Assembly: GCA_905331475.1 (NCBI GenBank) | Contig: CAJNYU010004540.1 | Coordinates: 27,727 to 91,726 of the forward strand | DNA length: 64,000 bases | Origin: Rotaria socialis | Taxonomy: Eukaryota > Rotifera > Eurotatoria > Philodinida > Philodinidae | Direction: 5' to 3' | Shown: one piece after another, positions 36,638 to 47,587 of the stretch | Numbering within the stretch: the first letter of the stretch is position 1 | Layout: every line of letters starts with the position of its first letter | Notes under the pieces: model-generated | Database searches by the model: none | Told to the model about the DNA's origin: nothing | The model's input: only the letters and a program-made list of their open reading frames with translations | Program-made: the position numbers and the translations under genes

Positions 36638-38810
36638 ATGGTTCATATGTTAACAAATGATAATAAAATTCGATTTGAAATGAAAAATCACCTAATAATT
36701 GCTGCTGGACAAATTTCAATTTTCATGGAGCTCACTCGTCGTAAAAGTCAAACTAATAAACTGAATGAAAATGATCCAACACCGTTAATTAATACATCAA
36801 TGCCAAATGAAAAAAGAAAAAATTCAAAAGATGTGACACCGACGGAAAAAAATAACATTTTATCGTATTTTCAAAAAATATTTCTTGATCAAATTTCATC
36901 GAATACTTATTTTCATACACGAATACTATTCGTACGTCTGCTTGGTCTTGTCTATACGTTCAGTTTTCTTGCTGCTTATCATCAAGCACCAGTTCTCATC
37001 GGCTATCAAGGCCTATATCAATCACATATTCACATGAAACAAATGAAAGAACGTTATGGCATATGGCAATCACCATCAATGTTTTATTTTTTACCCTGGA
37101 TGGATACATCTGACATATCATTACGTACAATATGTGCTGCAGGAACTCTACTTGGTATATTTTTATTATTTACTGGACGATGCAATTCAATAATTCTATT
37201 TATACTTTGGTGTTTTCAAACAAGTATACTTAATATAGGACAATTGTTTTATGGGTATGTAAAAAAAGCAATTTCTAGTGAATATAAATGAAAAAATATG
37301 TTGAATTATTAGTTTTGGTTGGGAAACGCAAATACTTGAAACAACATTTTTAGGAATGTTTCTGGTTCCATTATATAGCTTATCAAAAATCGATCGTCAT
37401 AGCCCACCAAGTATTTTATTTATATTTTTAATGCGCTTTTTAATTGCTCGAATTATGTTGGGTGCTGGATTGATAAAAATTCGTGGTGATCAATGTTGGA
37501 GAGATCGTAAGTAGACAAGTTTCTTTTCCATTCGCCAAAGATTTTAAAAAAATTATATTAATCTACATAGTGCTAAATATTTTTTTTTCTAATATCAAGT
37601 ATCGGTTTACAGCTCCTCACCGGTTCCGACTAACTGACTGTTTAAAATTTCACACATATTAGTTTCCAGACTCTGTCGATATTCAATTGCTTTCTTAAAA
37701 TAATTTGAAATCATAAGACTGTCGATTTATTTAAACTTTAATATTTAGTTACTTGTATGCAATATCATTATGAAACTCAACCGATACCAAATGCAATATC
37801 ATATTATCTCCATCAAACACCAGCTTCATTTCATAAATTTGAAGTACTTGTAAATCATTTTATTGAACTAATCGCTCCATTTTTATGTTTTGGTCCGTGG
37901 CGTTCGATTCGACATATTGGTGGAACATTACAAATACTTTTTCAAATATTATTAATCATCAGTGGAAATCTAAGTGTTTTAAATTGGGTTACTATTGCTC
38001 CAGCATTATGGTGTTTTGATGATACATATCCATTGTATAAATATATATTTAAATGTCAAACATATACAGAAATAATTTATTGTGGCATTCGACGACGAAT
38101 CAAAGTTCTAAATTCAATTATAAAATTATTCGTATTTAGTCTAATTATTTTTCTAAGTATTGATCCTGTATTAAATTTATTCTCTCGTTACCAACGAATG
38201 AATTCTAGTTTTGATCGATTTAATCTTGTTAATACGTATGGTGCATTTGGTAGTGTTGGAAAAATTCGCAATGAAGTTATTATCACTGGTTGTAATAAAT
38301 CAACCGTTGAACAATGTAGCCATGATAATGCTTGGCTTGAATATGAATTTAGTTGTAAACCAGGAAAAATTGATAAAACACCTTGTTTCAGTGCACCATA
38401 TCATCGAAGATTAACATGGCAATTATGGTATGTAGGATTTAGTATTTTTTTCTAGATGATTCATGTTTTTGTTTTTTAATTTTGTTTAAAGGTTTGCAGC
38501 CATGCAAAATTTACAATATAACCCCTGGCTTATTCATTTAATGGTACATTTACTTGCATCTGATCAATATTCGCCTGTAAATGTAGTGTTATCTGTAGGA
38601 GGAAATCCATTTCCTGATGCACCACCTCGGTTCATTAAAGCTGATTTATATCGTTATAAATTTGCAAGTTTAGGTAGTGGAGATAAAAATTGGTGGACCC
38701 GAACTTATCAACAGTCATATGCACCAATTTTTGAATTAAAAAGTCCACAATTAAAATCTATTTTACGACAAATGACATGGAAAATGCCGAAAGTACCTAT
38801 GCGATCGTAA
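36638..38810 (+). CDS. lipase maturation factor (LMF1/LMF2 family)
   Basis: Four exons, 36638-37254, 37313-37506, 37749-38427 and 38492-38810, join in frame to 602 residues. The protein is a multi-span ER membrane protein. Diagnostic blocks are GYGWETQILE... after the first splice (YGFGWETQILETTFLGMF), LIKIRGDQCWRDLTCMQYHY at the second splice, NAISYYLHQTPASFHKFEV, and WQLWFAAMQNLQYNPWL at the third. LMF proteins are needed for folding and export of secreted lipases from the ER. The listed start gives an N-terminal extension; the internal Met at 36725 (MELTRRKSQ) is an equally good start. The third intron is only 64 bp, the second is 242 bp. Confidence 0.92.
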
Positions 38811-39674
38811 ATTAAATTGTAAATCTCATTTTGTTTTTGAATTGTACAAATGTTATTTAGATAGAATTGAAGATTTCAATAGATAACAAATTAATTATAT
38901 GATATGTTTGAATTAAAGTGATGATATAATCAATTTATAAGTGAAAGCAAATAGAACTTTTTAGGTAGCATAGACACCAAATAAGGCATGATAGTTTAAT
39001 CAGAAATCGAAAGATTTGAATAAATATAATTGTTTATTTGAGTCATATGTACTTTGATATGCTTCACTAAGTATCAAAATTTTTCTAAGATTCTTAGAAG
39101 TGCTAATTTGAATTGAAATAGAACTGAATCATTTTTGCAAGAAGAAACAGCTTAATACTTACCTTTTCTAATATTCATCATGAATACTCTTGATCTATCG
39201 TTGAAATTCAAGAGTATTCTTTAGGTACGTAGTTCCACTTGGTTGTTTATGTCATAATTCCTATGAAATACTTTCAAGTGAAAACATTCAATGTTAATCT
39301 AGCTAATCGTCGACTTAATCTGCAGTTTGAGGGAATTATCATCTCCTAATCATCATCAACATATGTATCCACACTCAATTCTTTTTTGTAAATGCTGATG
39401 ACCATTCAATAGCTATATGCTGTCCATTTTTCAAAAAACAAATTTCATTCATGAAACCGCGAAGTCACTGTATAAGCACACATCCTCGCAATTATAATAA
39501 TTCGATAAAAATATGCTATAATTGCAAGGCAATCAATTTTCCCTCTACTGAAAGGAGGATATTACGAAAAACGAGTTAAATGCGTTCGTTTGTCTGTTCG
39601 TAAGTTCGTTCGTTCGTCCAATAGGAAAGCAGATGCATAAACTTAACTAACCACAAACAATCTCCTGCAGGGAT
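38811..39674. other. intergenic region, nothing recognised
   Basis: AT-rich 3' flank of the LMF gene with no ORF, RNA gene or element that I can support. Confidence 0.45.
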
Positions 39675-40330
39675 AGGGTTGACCGATGGTAATCGGGATC
39701 GGGGAACACGATGGCGTTGTTAGTTTTTTGAAATTCTCCTTTTCCCTTTTTTTAGGAGAGAGAGAGAGAGACTTTTTTAGAAAAAAAATAGTTTTTTTTT
39801 AAGAGCCGACCGAAGGTAATCCGGATCGGGGAACACGATGACGTTATTAGTTTTTTGAAATTTTCCTTTTTCCTTTTTTTAGGAGAGAGAGAGATTTTTC
39901 TTAGAAAAAAATAGTTTTTTATAAGAGCCGACCGAAGGTAATCCGGATCGGGGAACACGATGGCGTTGTTAGTTTTTTGAAATTTTCCTTTTTCCTTTTT
40001 TTAGGAGAGAGAGAGATTTTTCTTAGAAAAAAATAGTTTTTTTATAAGAGTCGACCTAAGGTAATCGTAGTCGAGGAACTCTAATATGGTGTCAGATTTT
40101 CAGAATTTATGATCCTCAACTTTTTTAGTGAAAAAAATAGTTTTTCGTGAACATAGTTTTCCTTGTAAAGGTTGATCAGATGCTGTCGGCTCGAGGGAGT
40201 CGAATCGAAGGTCAGATTTTTGAAGTTTCGCTTCCTACCTTTTTTTTATGGAGAGAAAGAAAGTTTTTAAGGAAAAAAATGACTTCGTTTAAAGTTTGAC
40301 CGAAAGTTTTTGAGGCGGAGTCATTCGATT
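39675..40330. repeat. tandem array of about six 123-bp units
   Basis: Units start near 39681, 39808, 39930, 40053, 40174 and 40298, spaced 121-127 bp. A young unit reads GACCGAAGGTAATCCGGATC, then GGGGAACACGATGGCG, TTAGTTTTTTGAAATTTTCC, an (AG)n patch and a T/A-rich end. Units 2 and 3 are almost identical. Units 4-6 are progressively diverged, as expected when one end of an array ages without homogenisation. The 68-codon minus ORF here is not a gene. Confidence 0.85.
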
Positions 40331-40802
40331 TTTAGTGTAGTTTTTCAAAAGCATTCTGTCATCGTTCTGATAAACAAAGAGGGTTGCACAGAGGTCTATT
40401 TTACACAGTGCATACATGAGCTTTTTGAAAAAGTAAAAACAAGTGACCAGCAACTGACGAGTGACTGGTATTTCGAAAGCGCTAAGGAGTACCACAACGA
40501 CGTTACTAGTGGTTATGATCCTGAACAAATAAATAAAGTTGATTCAAATAAGGTAGGGGCTGTCACTGGATCGAATATTAAATGCTTAATAATCTTTCAT
40601 AGTTCAAGCAAGTTTATAATGCATTAGGAGCTGTTTAGATCATCGTATTTTCGTGATAGGAATTCTTTGTCGGCAAATTTTTTACGGGTATCATTCGATG
40701 ATGCGGATAGTGATATATATATATATATCGTAAGCTTATATTGGATTTTATTACGAATCGGTTATAGACATCTTGTGGTGGAATTGATTCTTAATTTGAC
40801 AA

Positions 40803-40854
40803 CGGCTATTAGTGATTGGCGTCCCAGAGGGGCGCCTGACGAGCGACTAGCTGC
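40803..40854. repeat. hairpin 1 (decayed), GGCGTCCC/GGGGCGCC
   Basis: The inner arms GGCGTCCC and GGGGCGCC, with loop AGA, are flanked by outer arms CGGCTATTAG and CGACTAGCTG, which pair with three mismatches. It has the same architecture and right flank (CGACTAGCTGCTCA) as the hairpin at 41353. Confidence 0.6.
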
Positions 40855-41352
40855 TCATCTGGATATATCCTTATTTCATTGCGTACGAAAATTTTATTAT
40901 TTAAACAAACATGGTTTTGGAGAATGCCGCACTAAGGTCCTTTTCAACAAACAGTTGAACATAACTACATATCTGTATTTTGTGTATAAACACTAAGTCG
41001 TTGAAGGCTTTTTTTGAAGTCTTCAGTTTATACTTGATAAGTCAACTTTTATTGTAGCACGAAGAATTTATTCAAACTTAACACGTAGAATTCTAGATTA
41101 GAGCACCTACGAACGTTCGCAAAGTGCCTAAATACTCAGGAATCTTGTCTTATTCTTCTCAAAACTGTGAGTATTTTTTTCATATGTAGATGAAACTGAA
41201 TTAGATTAGTCCCATAAAAGTTGTTTTCGGGTTTCCTGAAAATTCTCTTTGTTTTCATCTAATAATTATATAATGAAGCGAAGCTGGCAATCAATCATGC
41301 AGCGTTTAAAAGGATCACGTTCACCGCATATATACAACGAAACTAGTGGAGG

Positions 41353-41402
41353 CGGCTAGTCGTGAGTGGCGCCCCAATGGGGCGCCGACAAACGACTAGC
41401 CG
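41353..41402. repeat. hairpin 2 (perfect arms), GGCGCCCC-AAT-GGGGCGCC
   Basis: Perfect 8-bp inner arms (GGCGCCCC at 41368-41375 and GGGGCGCC at 41379-41386) with a 3-base loop. Perfect 11-bp outer arms are CGGCTAGTCGT (41353-41363) and ACGACTAGCCG (41392-41402). Very GC-rich in an AT-rich region. TGGCGCC resembles a tRNA-Lys primer-binding site, but the palindrome extends well beyond one. Confidence 0.75.
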
Positions 41403-42390
41403 CTCAGTTAAAAATCTGTTGTGATTATATGACTACAGGCCTTGCAGAATTATTGAATAGTTACACGTTGTCTCCATCAGAAAAGTTGAAACAATTTTCG
41501 AAAGTAGGAGATATCTTGAAGTTTTTCCGAAGGCAGATCGTGAAATAATTGCTCAAGTCGTGTGAAATATTTGAAATTTATATTTGTCGTGATTATCTGA
41601 ATAAGTTTAGTTTTTCCTGATTGCGAGTGGATTTGATTCAAAAGATGTAAATCTTAGATTTATCTATCTGTGAACGTGCACCCGGGAATGAATATATGCA
41701 TTCTAGACAGAAACGCACTGAAGTAAAATGAACCCAGATGGATTTGAACAAAAATGAGGATAAAGCTAACCGAAATCGAGTTAGAAAAAGTCAGTTTGAT
41801 TTGATCTATGATTTACTCGCGCAGATTCATGTTAAATATCTAGTTCATAGGCCAGTTTGAGTTGTAACTTTACTAAAATGGAATATTTCGATCATAGCTC
41901 CCCTGAATGGATCTTTTGCTTCACTCCGTTATCAAGCTGATCGAAAGTTTTTGGGAGCATAGCTTGAGCTGTAGCAAATCGGATGCACTTAAATTCGCTA
42001 TTGCCATAAAGTGTCACTAAGTAGTAATTAAATGCCGTTTTCTTGGTGATACTGCCAAGCCAGTTTTCTATCTATACTCGGTTACCAATCGTGTTTTCCA
42101 TGAAAATCATTGTGAAGGTATAAAATGTGAAGTCTCTCAGATAGATAGTTTTGGATAGCTACGCTCCACATGACTAAATCCTTTCAGTAGAGGGTTGGCG
42201 ACGCTAACGTCGCGTTACCTTGTGATATCAAGACAAAAGCAAACATGGAAAGCGAAATTCATAGACAAAACCACAAAAAGTAGACATACCAAATATTACC
42301 CTTACAAGACACTACCAGAAGCAAGCATAGGAATATCCGAATTAGTCACTGTCATCATCACTCATAATATACGTATCATCAACGGCAAAG

Positions 42391-42962
42391 TCAGTAGTTT
42401 GAATTCACCATAGACATCGTCTTAGATGGCATTATATTTCTCCTTTTAATATATTTTTCGACGATCCCGACTAGTCGTGGAATGACAACTTTCAAAGCTG
42501 TTATGAGTCCTCCAATCAAAGCAAAGAATTTTGCCAATATGTAAATAGCACCGTTTTTTGCTTTCAGCATGTAACTACATTCGATATCAAATCGATCAAA
42601 CAGGTCTGATGATAGAAACATCTGAGATTAGACTGGCACAAAGATTCTATCACAAAACATCGAGTGAAGAAACCAGGCACAGACCATGGTAATGATAGTG
42701 AATTGTTCTTATAAACATGTGATGGTGAAGTACACACACTACTAGTACCACACGAACAATTGTTATCGTATAATCTTATCGTTGTACCCATAAATATAGA
42801 TCCCAAAGGTATCCTTAGTATGTAATTGGTGCTCAGAGCTGACAGCAGACAGTTTGCTTGACTGGTATCACGTATCATTCTTAGTGATAGTAAAAAGTTG
42901 CTGGTTGTTGATGAAATGAATTGTTGAATGGCACTAGTACATATCGTCGCACGACAGTTCAT
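42391..42962 (-). pseudogene. relic of a Cys-rich extracellular/membrane protein gene
   Basis: Reading the minus strand from 42962, one frame gives FISSTTSNFLLSLRMIRDTS, then NNCSCGTSSVCTSPSHVY, then CFVIESLCQSNLRCFYHQTC. This resembles an extracellular domain that I recall as common among bdelloid predicted proteins. After CFYHQTC the frame breaks. A shifted frame continues SYMLKAKNGAIYILAKFFAL, a single membrane span and basic tail (VEKYIKRRNIM). The large part normally expected between these blocks, and any 5' exons, are absent. Family recall is from memory and not verified. Confidence 0.45.
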
Positions 42963-44392
42963 CGCAAGACAATTCGTCGCAATAAAAATTCGTTGCGATA
43001 AGTTAGTTGTATATAAAGGAGAGAGTACATTAATTGAATTGAGTGATTTTGTTCAATATGTTATTCAATTAATCACGTAAATCTACACTCTATGGAATAA
43101 CAACTAGATCGATATGATGGATAATAGATTCGTTTTGAAGAAAAAATTATTTAGTTCTGTAAAATTCTTCTGTGCCATTGTAAATAGTCTGGTATCAAAT
43201 GAAAGTCAACTCAAGTCTTTTAAGGAGACGATTTCTGATGAAATCTGGAGCTAAGAAAAGCTAAGAAGAAATGAAAGAAAAATGTGCTCCCTCTTGAGCT
43301 GCATAATTCATTCAGTAATTTCTAGGATAATTTTCTGTGATTTGCAAAGTTACTCGACTATTAGATGAAGTGGTTTTGGAAATTTTTGAAATGAATTTTT
43401 AGGTTTTCGATACTACGAACATTAAAAATAAATAATCCAAATAAATTCTATAAGTCAATAGTCTTCTTTTGATATCATTTTTGACAGGTAACACATTTTT
43501 ATTTTAAAAAAAATTATTAAGACGAGAAATAATTTTTTACATGTAAGACTATATTTTAATTACATTTTAATTCAAAAAAATTAAATTTATTATAAAATTA
43601 ACTTCGTAGAATTTTAGTTAGAATTTAATTTTAAGTTTTGGGTAATTTTAGTTTAAAAAAAATGAATTGTAAATTAACATTTCTGTCATTTTTTGAAAAA
43701 AACAGAAGTTTTAGTAATAAAAGAGAGTGCTATTATTGTAAAGGAATACATTTCTGAAGGTGATTAATTGATTTAATAACGATAAAATAAAGAACAAAGA
43801 AAAATATTTTTCCTTAAAAACCCATAATTTGGTCTTTTTCGGGTAGCTCGACGAAAACTAAGAAGTTCAAGGCTAAAAAAATTTTGAACACTAGATTTTT
43901 TTCCATGAATGATTTATGCCTCACCATCATTTGCTAGTATTATTTCATACTGCAATGTCAGTGGTGATGAGCAAGAACTGCAATCAATGTTTTCTGTTGT
44001 TATACAAATTATTTATCTATTTATCAACGACTGAAGAAAATCTTTCTTTATTCTTTATTTTAACTTTATTTTTACAAATAAAGAGTATCTTTATCTTTAT
44101 TTTATAAATATGAAGATTTCATTTATCTTTATTCTTTAATATAAAGATCAATAAAGATAAAGCAACACCCTTACTTCACATGGAAAAACTTACAACGACC
44201 GAAAATTCGAAACATAAACATAATACGAGATAAATCGCTTTTACAGGTGCATACATGAGTGATAAGGACACGACAAGAATGACTAACGCGCATAAACACA
44301 CTTTTCATATCACTGTTGCTTCTCTTCTTTGGAATAGCACAAGTAAGAAATCAGAATAAGTTTTTTTTCTCTATCTTAGTGAAAAAATAAGA
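42963..44392. other. AT-rich intergenic region, nothing recognised
   Basis: Low-complexity AT-rich DNA (TTTATCTTTATT repeats near 44030-44160) without a gene. The last 100 bp precede KY copy B and likely include its promoter. Confidence 0.45.
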
Positions 44393-46552
44393 ATGGGTTG
44401 CACATGTGCACGCGTTGCGCCAGTCACAGAACCCATTCCGGTTAAAATTCGCGAAGCTAATCAAACGAATCAGGAAACAAAAAGGGAGTCAATTGATTCT
44501 GAAAGAGAAAGATCGAAGACAACAAGATTACCTGCAATAAATGATAAAAACGCTCAAAACACTGATCATCATGAACAATTAGTGAATGACATTGAAGCTG
44601 CTGATCCATATGCACTTAATACATCGTTTATACAACAACGCCAGAAAGCCATTGATAATCATTCGTACCGTTCTACTATTCAATCATGGCGTCCTAACTC
44701 CCTCCAACAATTAGTTAATGCTATTAAATCTTTATCAGAAAGTAAATCAATAGTAGATTGCCATTGGATCATTTTCTATTGGATCACATATAACATTGAA
44801 TATGATACAGTCTCGTACTTCAGTAAAAATTATGCAGATCAAACAGCTGAAGGTGTATTTCGAACTAGAAAAGGCGTTTGTGCTGGTTACGGCAATATTT
44901 ATAAATATCTCTGCGATGCACTGAATATTCCATGTGAGAAAGTGAGTGGCTACTCGAAAGGTTATGGATTCGATGAACGCGAAGGTGCACCTACCGAAAC
45001 AGACCATGCATGGAATGCTGTAGAAATCGACCATCGTTGGTACTTGATTGAATCCACATGGGGTGCTGGATATCTGACGGAAGAAAAGAACTTCCAACGT
45101 GAATTGGACTCGTATTATTTTCTACCTAATCCAACTGAGATGATATATCATCATTTACCTGAAATTGAGAAATGGCAACTATTACAAAAACCAATCAGAA
45201 TGAAACAATATTTACAAATGCCACAACTTCAGCCCCATTACTTTGAATTGAAATTAGATTTAATTAGTCCACGAAATCAAGGTCATGTTCATTTTGCGCC
45301 AGGAAAAGCATATGCTTTAGTCCTCATACAAGGACCATCTGATGTTGATCTAATTGCAAATTTGAAATTAAACAATAAAAAAATTGAAGGTGGTGATCGT
45401 GTCGAGTTTGATACTAAGAAACAAATGCATTGTTGTTACTTTGCTCCAAATACTATCGGCAAACATAAAATTACAATTTATGCAAAAAAGAAGGACGCAG
45501 AGGGTAAATATCACGACGTAATTCATTTAACTCTCGATGTTAGTGAAATGCCAAAAAATCCCATTAGCTTTCCAGAAACATGGAAGAATTTTTTCGACTT
45601 GAATATGGAAGTAGTTTCACCGAAAGATACACATTTGATAAAAGTACACAATAGACAAACTGATGCAGAAATTTTGATTCGAACACCGGATGATGTAGAA
45701 CTACTTGGATCATTGACTAATACTCGTGAAGAAAAAGTCGAAGGTGGACATCAGGTATTCTATGATCGACATAAAAGTCTATGGCGATGTAAATTTGCTC
45801 CTAATTGTGATGGAATGTTCGATGCTCAAATTTTCGCTAAGAGAAAAGCAGACAAAGGTGAATATACATCTGCTGTAAAGTTTAAAATCGATGCAAAAAA
45901 TATCTTGACACCTCCCATGTCTTATCCGAATACATGGCCTCTTTTCTATGAACTGGGACTTAAAATAGAAGCACCTCGAAATCGTGCTACAGCTGTATGG
46001 CCTGATAATGCATCATTCGCTGAAATTCGAATATCAGCACCCAATGATGTGGCCCTTTCGTGTGGTATTGAGTTCAATGGTATTAAAAATGAAAACTGTG
46101 CATTAACTCAGTTTGATCATGACAAACAACAATGGCAGCTTTTGTTTGCGCCGCAACGTACTGGTTTGCATCAACTTATGATTTATGGTCGACGTCAATC
46201 TGGTGCCAATGAGACTTCCCATTCTGTAGCGAAATTCGATCTTCACGTTACCAGACTTCGAAAGCCAATGAAATTTCCTTTAATATATGGAAAATTCCAG
46301 ACGACTAAATGTCGAATTTATGAACCACTTGAAGGTACACTGAAGAAAGGTCTTATTGTACCCTTTCACTGTGTTATTCCTGGTGCAACTGAAGTTAAGT
46401 TACAAGTGGATTCTCAATTGGTTGGAGTAAAAGGATATGAAGATCCAATTCTGAAAACAGACATCACAGTTGGTTCGAAAGATGTTACTGTTTATGTTAA
46501 ATACGGTCAAAACACAAATTATGATGGACTTATTCGATATTCTGTTGAATAA
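44393..46552 (+). CDS. KY/hillarin-type transglutaminase-like protein, copy B
   Basis: Uninterrupted 719-residue ORF, the same length as copy A at 12265-14424 and on the opposite strand. It starts MGCTCARVAP, again a myristoylation/palmitoylation candidate. Core residues match copy A: Cys163 (RKGVCAGYGN), His205 (TETDHAWNAV) and Glu220 (LIESTWGAG). The same three FAP-type repeats and C-terminal unit follow. The first 60 residues differ from copy A at roughly half of positions, whereas residues 61-290 differ at only about ten. Nucleotides 44762-45035 are identical to copy A without a single change. The flanks of the two copies are unrelated. Both ORFs look intact and expressed. Confidence 0.92.
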   Translation: MGCTCARVAPVTEPIPVKIREANQTNQETKRESIDSERERSKTTRLPAINDKNAQNTDHHEQLVNDIEAADPYALNTSFIQQRQKAIDNHSYRSTIQSWRPNSLQQLVNAIKSLSESKSIVDCHWIIFYWITYNIEYDTVSYFSKNYADQTAEGVFRTRKGVCAGYGNIYKYLCDALNIPCEKVSGYSKGYGFDEREGAPTETDHAWNAVEIDHRWYLIESTWGAGYLTEEKNFQRELDSYYFLPNPTEMIYHHLPEIEKWQLLQKPIRMKQYLQMPQLQPHYFELKLDLISPRNQGHVHFAPGKAYALVLIQGPSDVDLIANLKLNNKKIEGGDRVEFDTKKQMHCCYFAPNTIGKHKITIYAKKKDAEGKYHDVIHLTLDVSEMPKNPISFPETWKNFFDLNMEVVSPKDTHLIKVHNRQTDAEILIRTPDDVELLGSLTNTREEKVEGGHQVFYDRHKSLWRCKFAPNCDGMFDAQIFAKRKADKGEYTSAVKFKIDAKNILTPPMSYPNTWPLFYELGLKIEAPRNRATAVWPDNASFAEIRISAPNDVALSCGIEFNGIKNENCALTQFDHDKQQWQLLFAPQRTGLHQLMIYGRRQSGANETSHSVAKFDLHVTRLRKPMKFPLIYGKFQTTKCRIYEPLEGTLKKGLIVPFHCVIPGATEVKLQVDSQLVGVKGYEDPILKTDITVGSKDVTVYVKYGQNTNYDGLIRYSVE

Positions 46553-47109
46553 TAATGGGATGACTCTCTACGTTGAGTTGGCTTTGCTTTTTATAAATCA
46601 TTCCGATTTTGATATGATTTAAAATAGGCATTTAATTGACGATAAATTAAATATATTCATTCATCCTCATAAGCATTATCTTTTTGTCTCTTTGATGAGA
46701 TTTGACTCTGTTGGATGCGTGAGACGAACCATCTCATAAAGTGTATTCGCCGTGTAAATTCAAAAGCCATGTTGCAAATAGGATACAACGCCTCCATACA
46801 TTCTTTCTGCTAATTTAGTCATAAAATATGAAAGAAAAGAAGTTTTTCAAATACGTTGATGATTTTCATCAGATAAAAAATTCGTCCATTGGAATGATCA
46901 AATAACCTCTCATTTTATTTGTATACAATTCATGTTGAAGATTATTTCACATATCAAACTTTTAGCATATATTTTCGGATATAATGTATCTGTGGCGATT
47001 GATTCTATGTTGAAATGTTTTGCAATAGATAATTTTCCTCTGAATTGTTTTGTTTTGCGTTTTGTCTAGTGTTTTTTAAATGGAACATGAAGGACTGCCT
47101 GAACTTTAT
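46553..47109. other. spacer, nothing recognised
   Basis: Lies between the 3' end of KY copy B and the 3' end of the homeobox remnant. No ORF or repeat recognised. Confidence 0.45.
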
Positions 47110-47587
47110 TTAACGAATGAAAATATTTTCTTCTAAAGAAATGTCTATTGTGACAAAATTGATTTTTAAAATAAAATAATAACTAGTATCACACAGGGGA
47201 CTTTTATTATTGTTGCAAGTTGATGATGATTGAATATATTGATATGAAGTCGCTCGTGATGTAAGAACTGAGTATTGTTGATGATAAGATTCATTGTTTT
47301 GGCGAGAGACTGATAAGATTGTATGTTTAGGCAACGGAAAATATTTCAGTGTACCTGTTTCCAGTCGTGGATGTTTCGTTTGATATCGATCTAAAAGAAA
47401 TTAGAAGTGATACTTTCAAAAATTCAATTAACTTACGATTTTGAAACCAAATTTTGACTTTGCGTGCTGTTAAATTCATTGAATTTCTTAAATATTCACG
47501 TTCACCTTCTAAAAATTTTAAATAATAATACCAGTGGTCGAAAACATCTTTCAAGTTCACAAGTTTGTTGTTTCGTAAAAATGAGTG
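47110..47587 (-). pseudogene. NK2-type homeobox gene remnant, truncated at a MITE
   Basis: On the minus strand, directly after the MITE edge at 47588, LIFTKQQTCELERCFR reads as homeodomain helix 1. The frame then shifts by a 10-bp excess around a TATTATTATT stretch (47521-47534). It continues EGEREYLRNSMNLTARK and VKIWFQN. A 46-bp intron (47436-47391) joins phase-perfectly to HRYQTKHPRLETGTLKYFP. The QNHRYQTK end with Tyr at homeodomain position 54 is diagnostic of the NK2 class. A tail of about 85 residues follows to a stop at 47110. The first few homeodomain residues and all upstream coding sequence are missing. With the frameshift, this is most likely dead. Confidence 0.75.

Larger units (their letters stand above)
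40331..42390. other. gene-poor region with two related hairpins
   Basis: Contains short ORFs at 40310-40627, 40667-40996 and 42195-42413 without recognisable domains, plus the two hairpins listed separately. I see no gene here that I would defend. Confidence 0.4.

Noticed and set aside
40310-40996. Two ORFs of 105 and 109 codons
   Set aside because: The first begins within the last unit of the tandem array, the second spans hairpin 1, and neither has recognisable protein features.
41366-41390. Retroelement primer-binding site (TGGCGCC...)
   Set aside because: The match is short, the sequence belongs to a larger palindrome, and no LTR pair or gag/pol was seen nearby; kept only as an alternative explanation.
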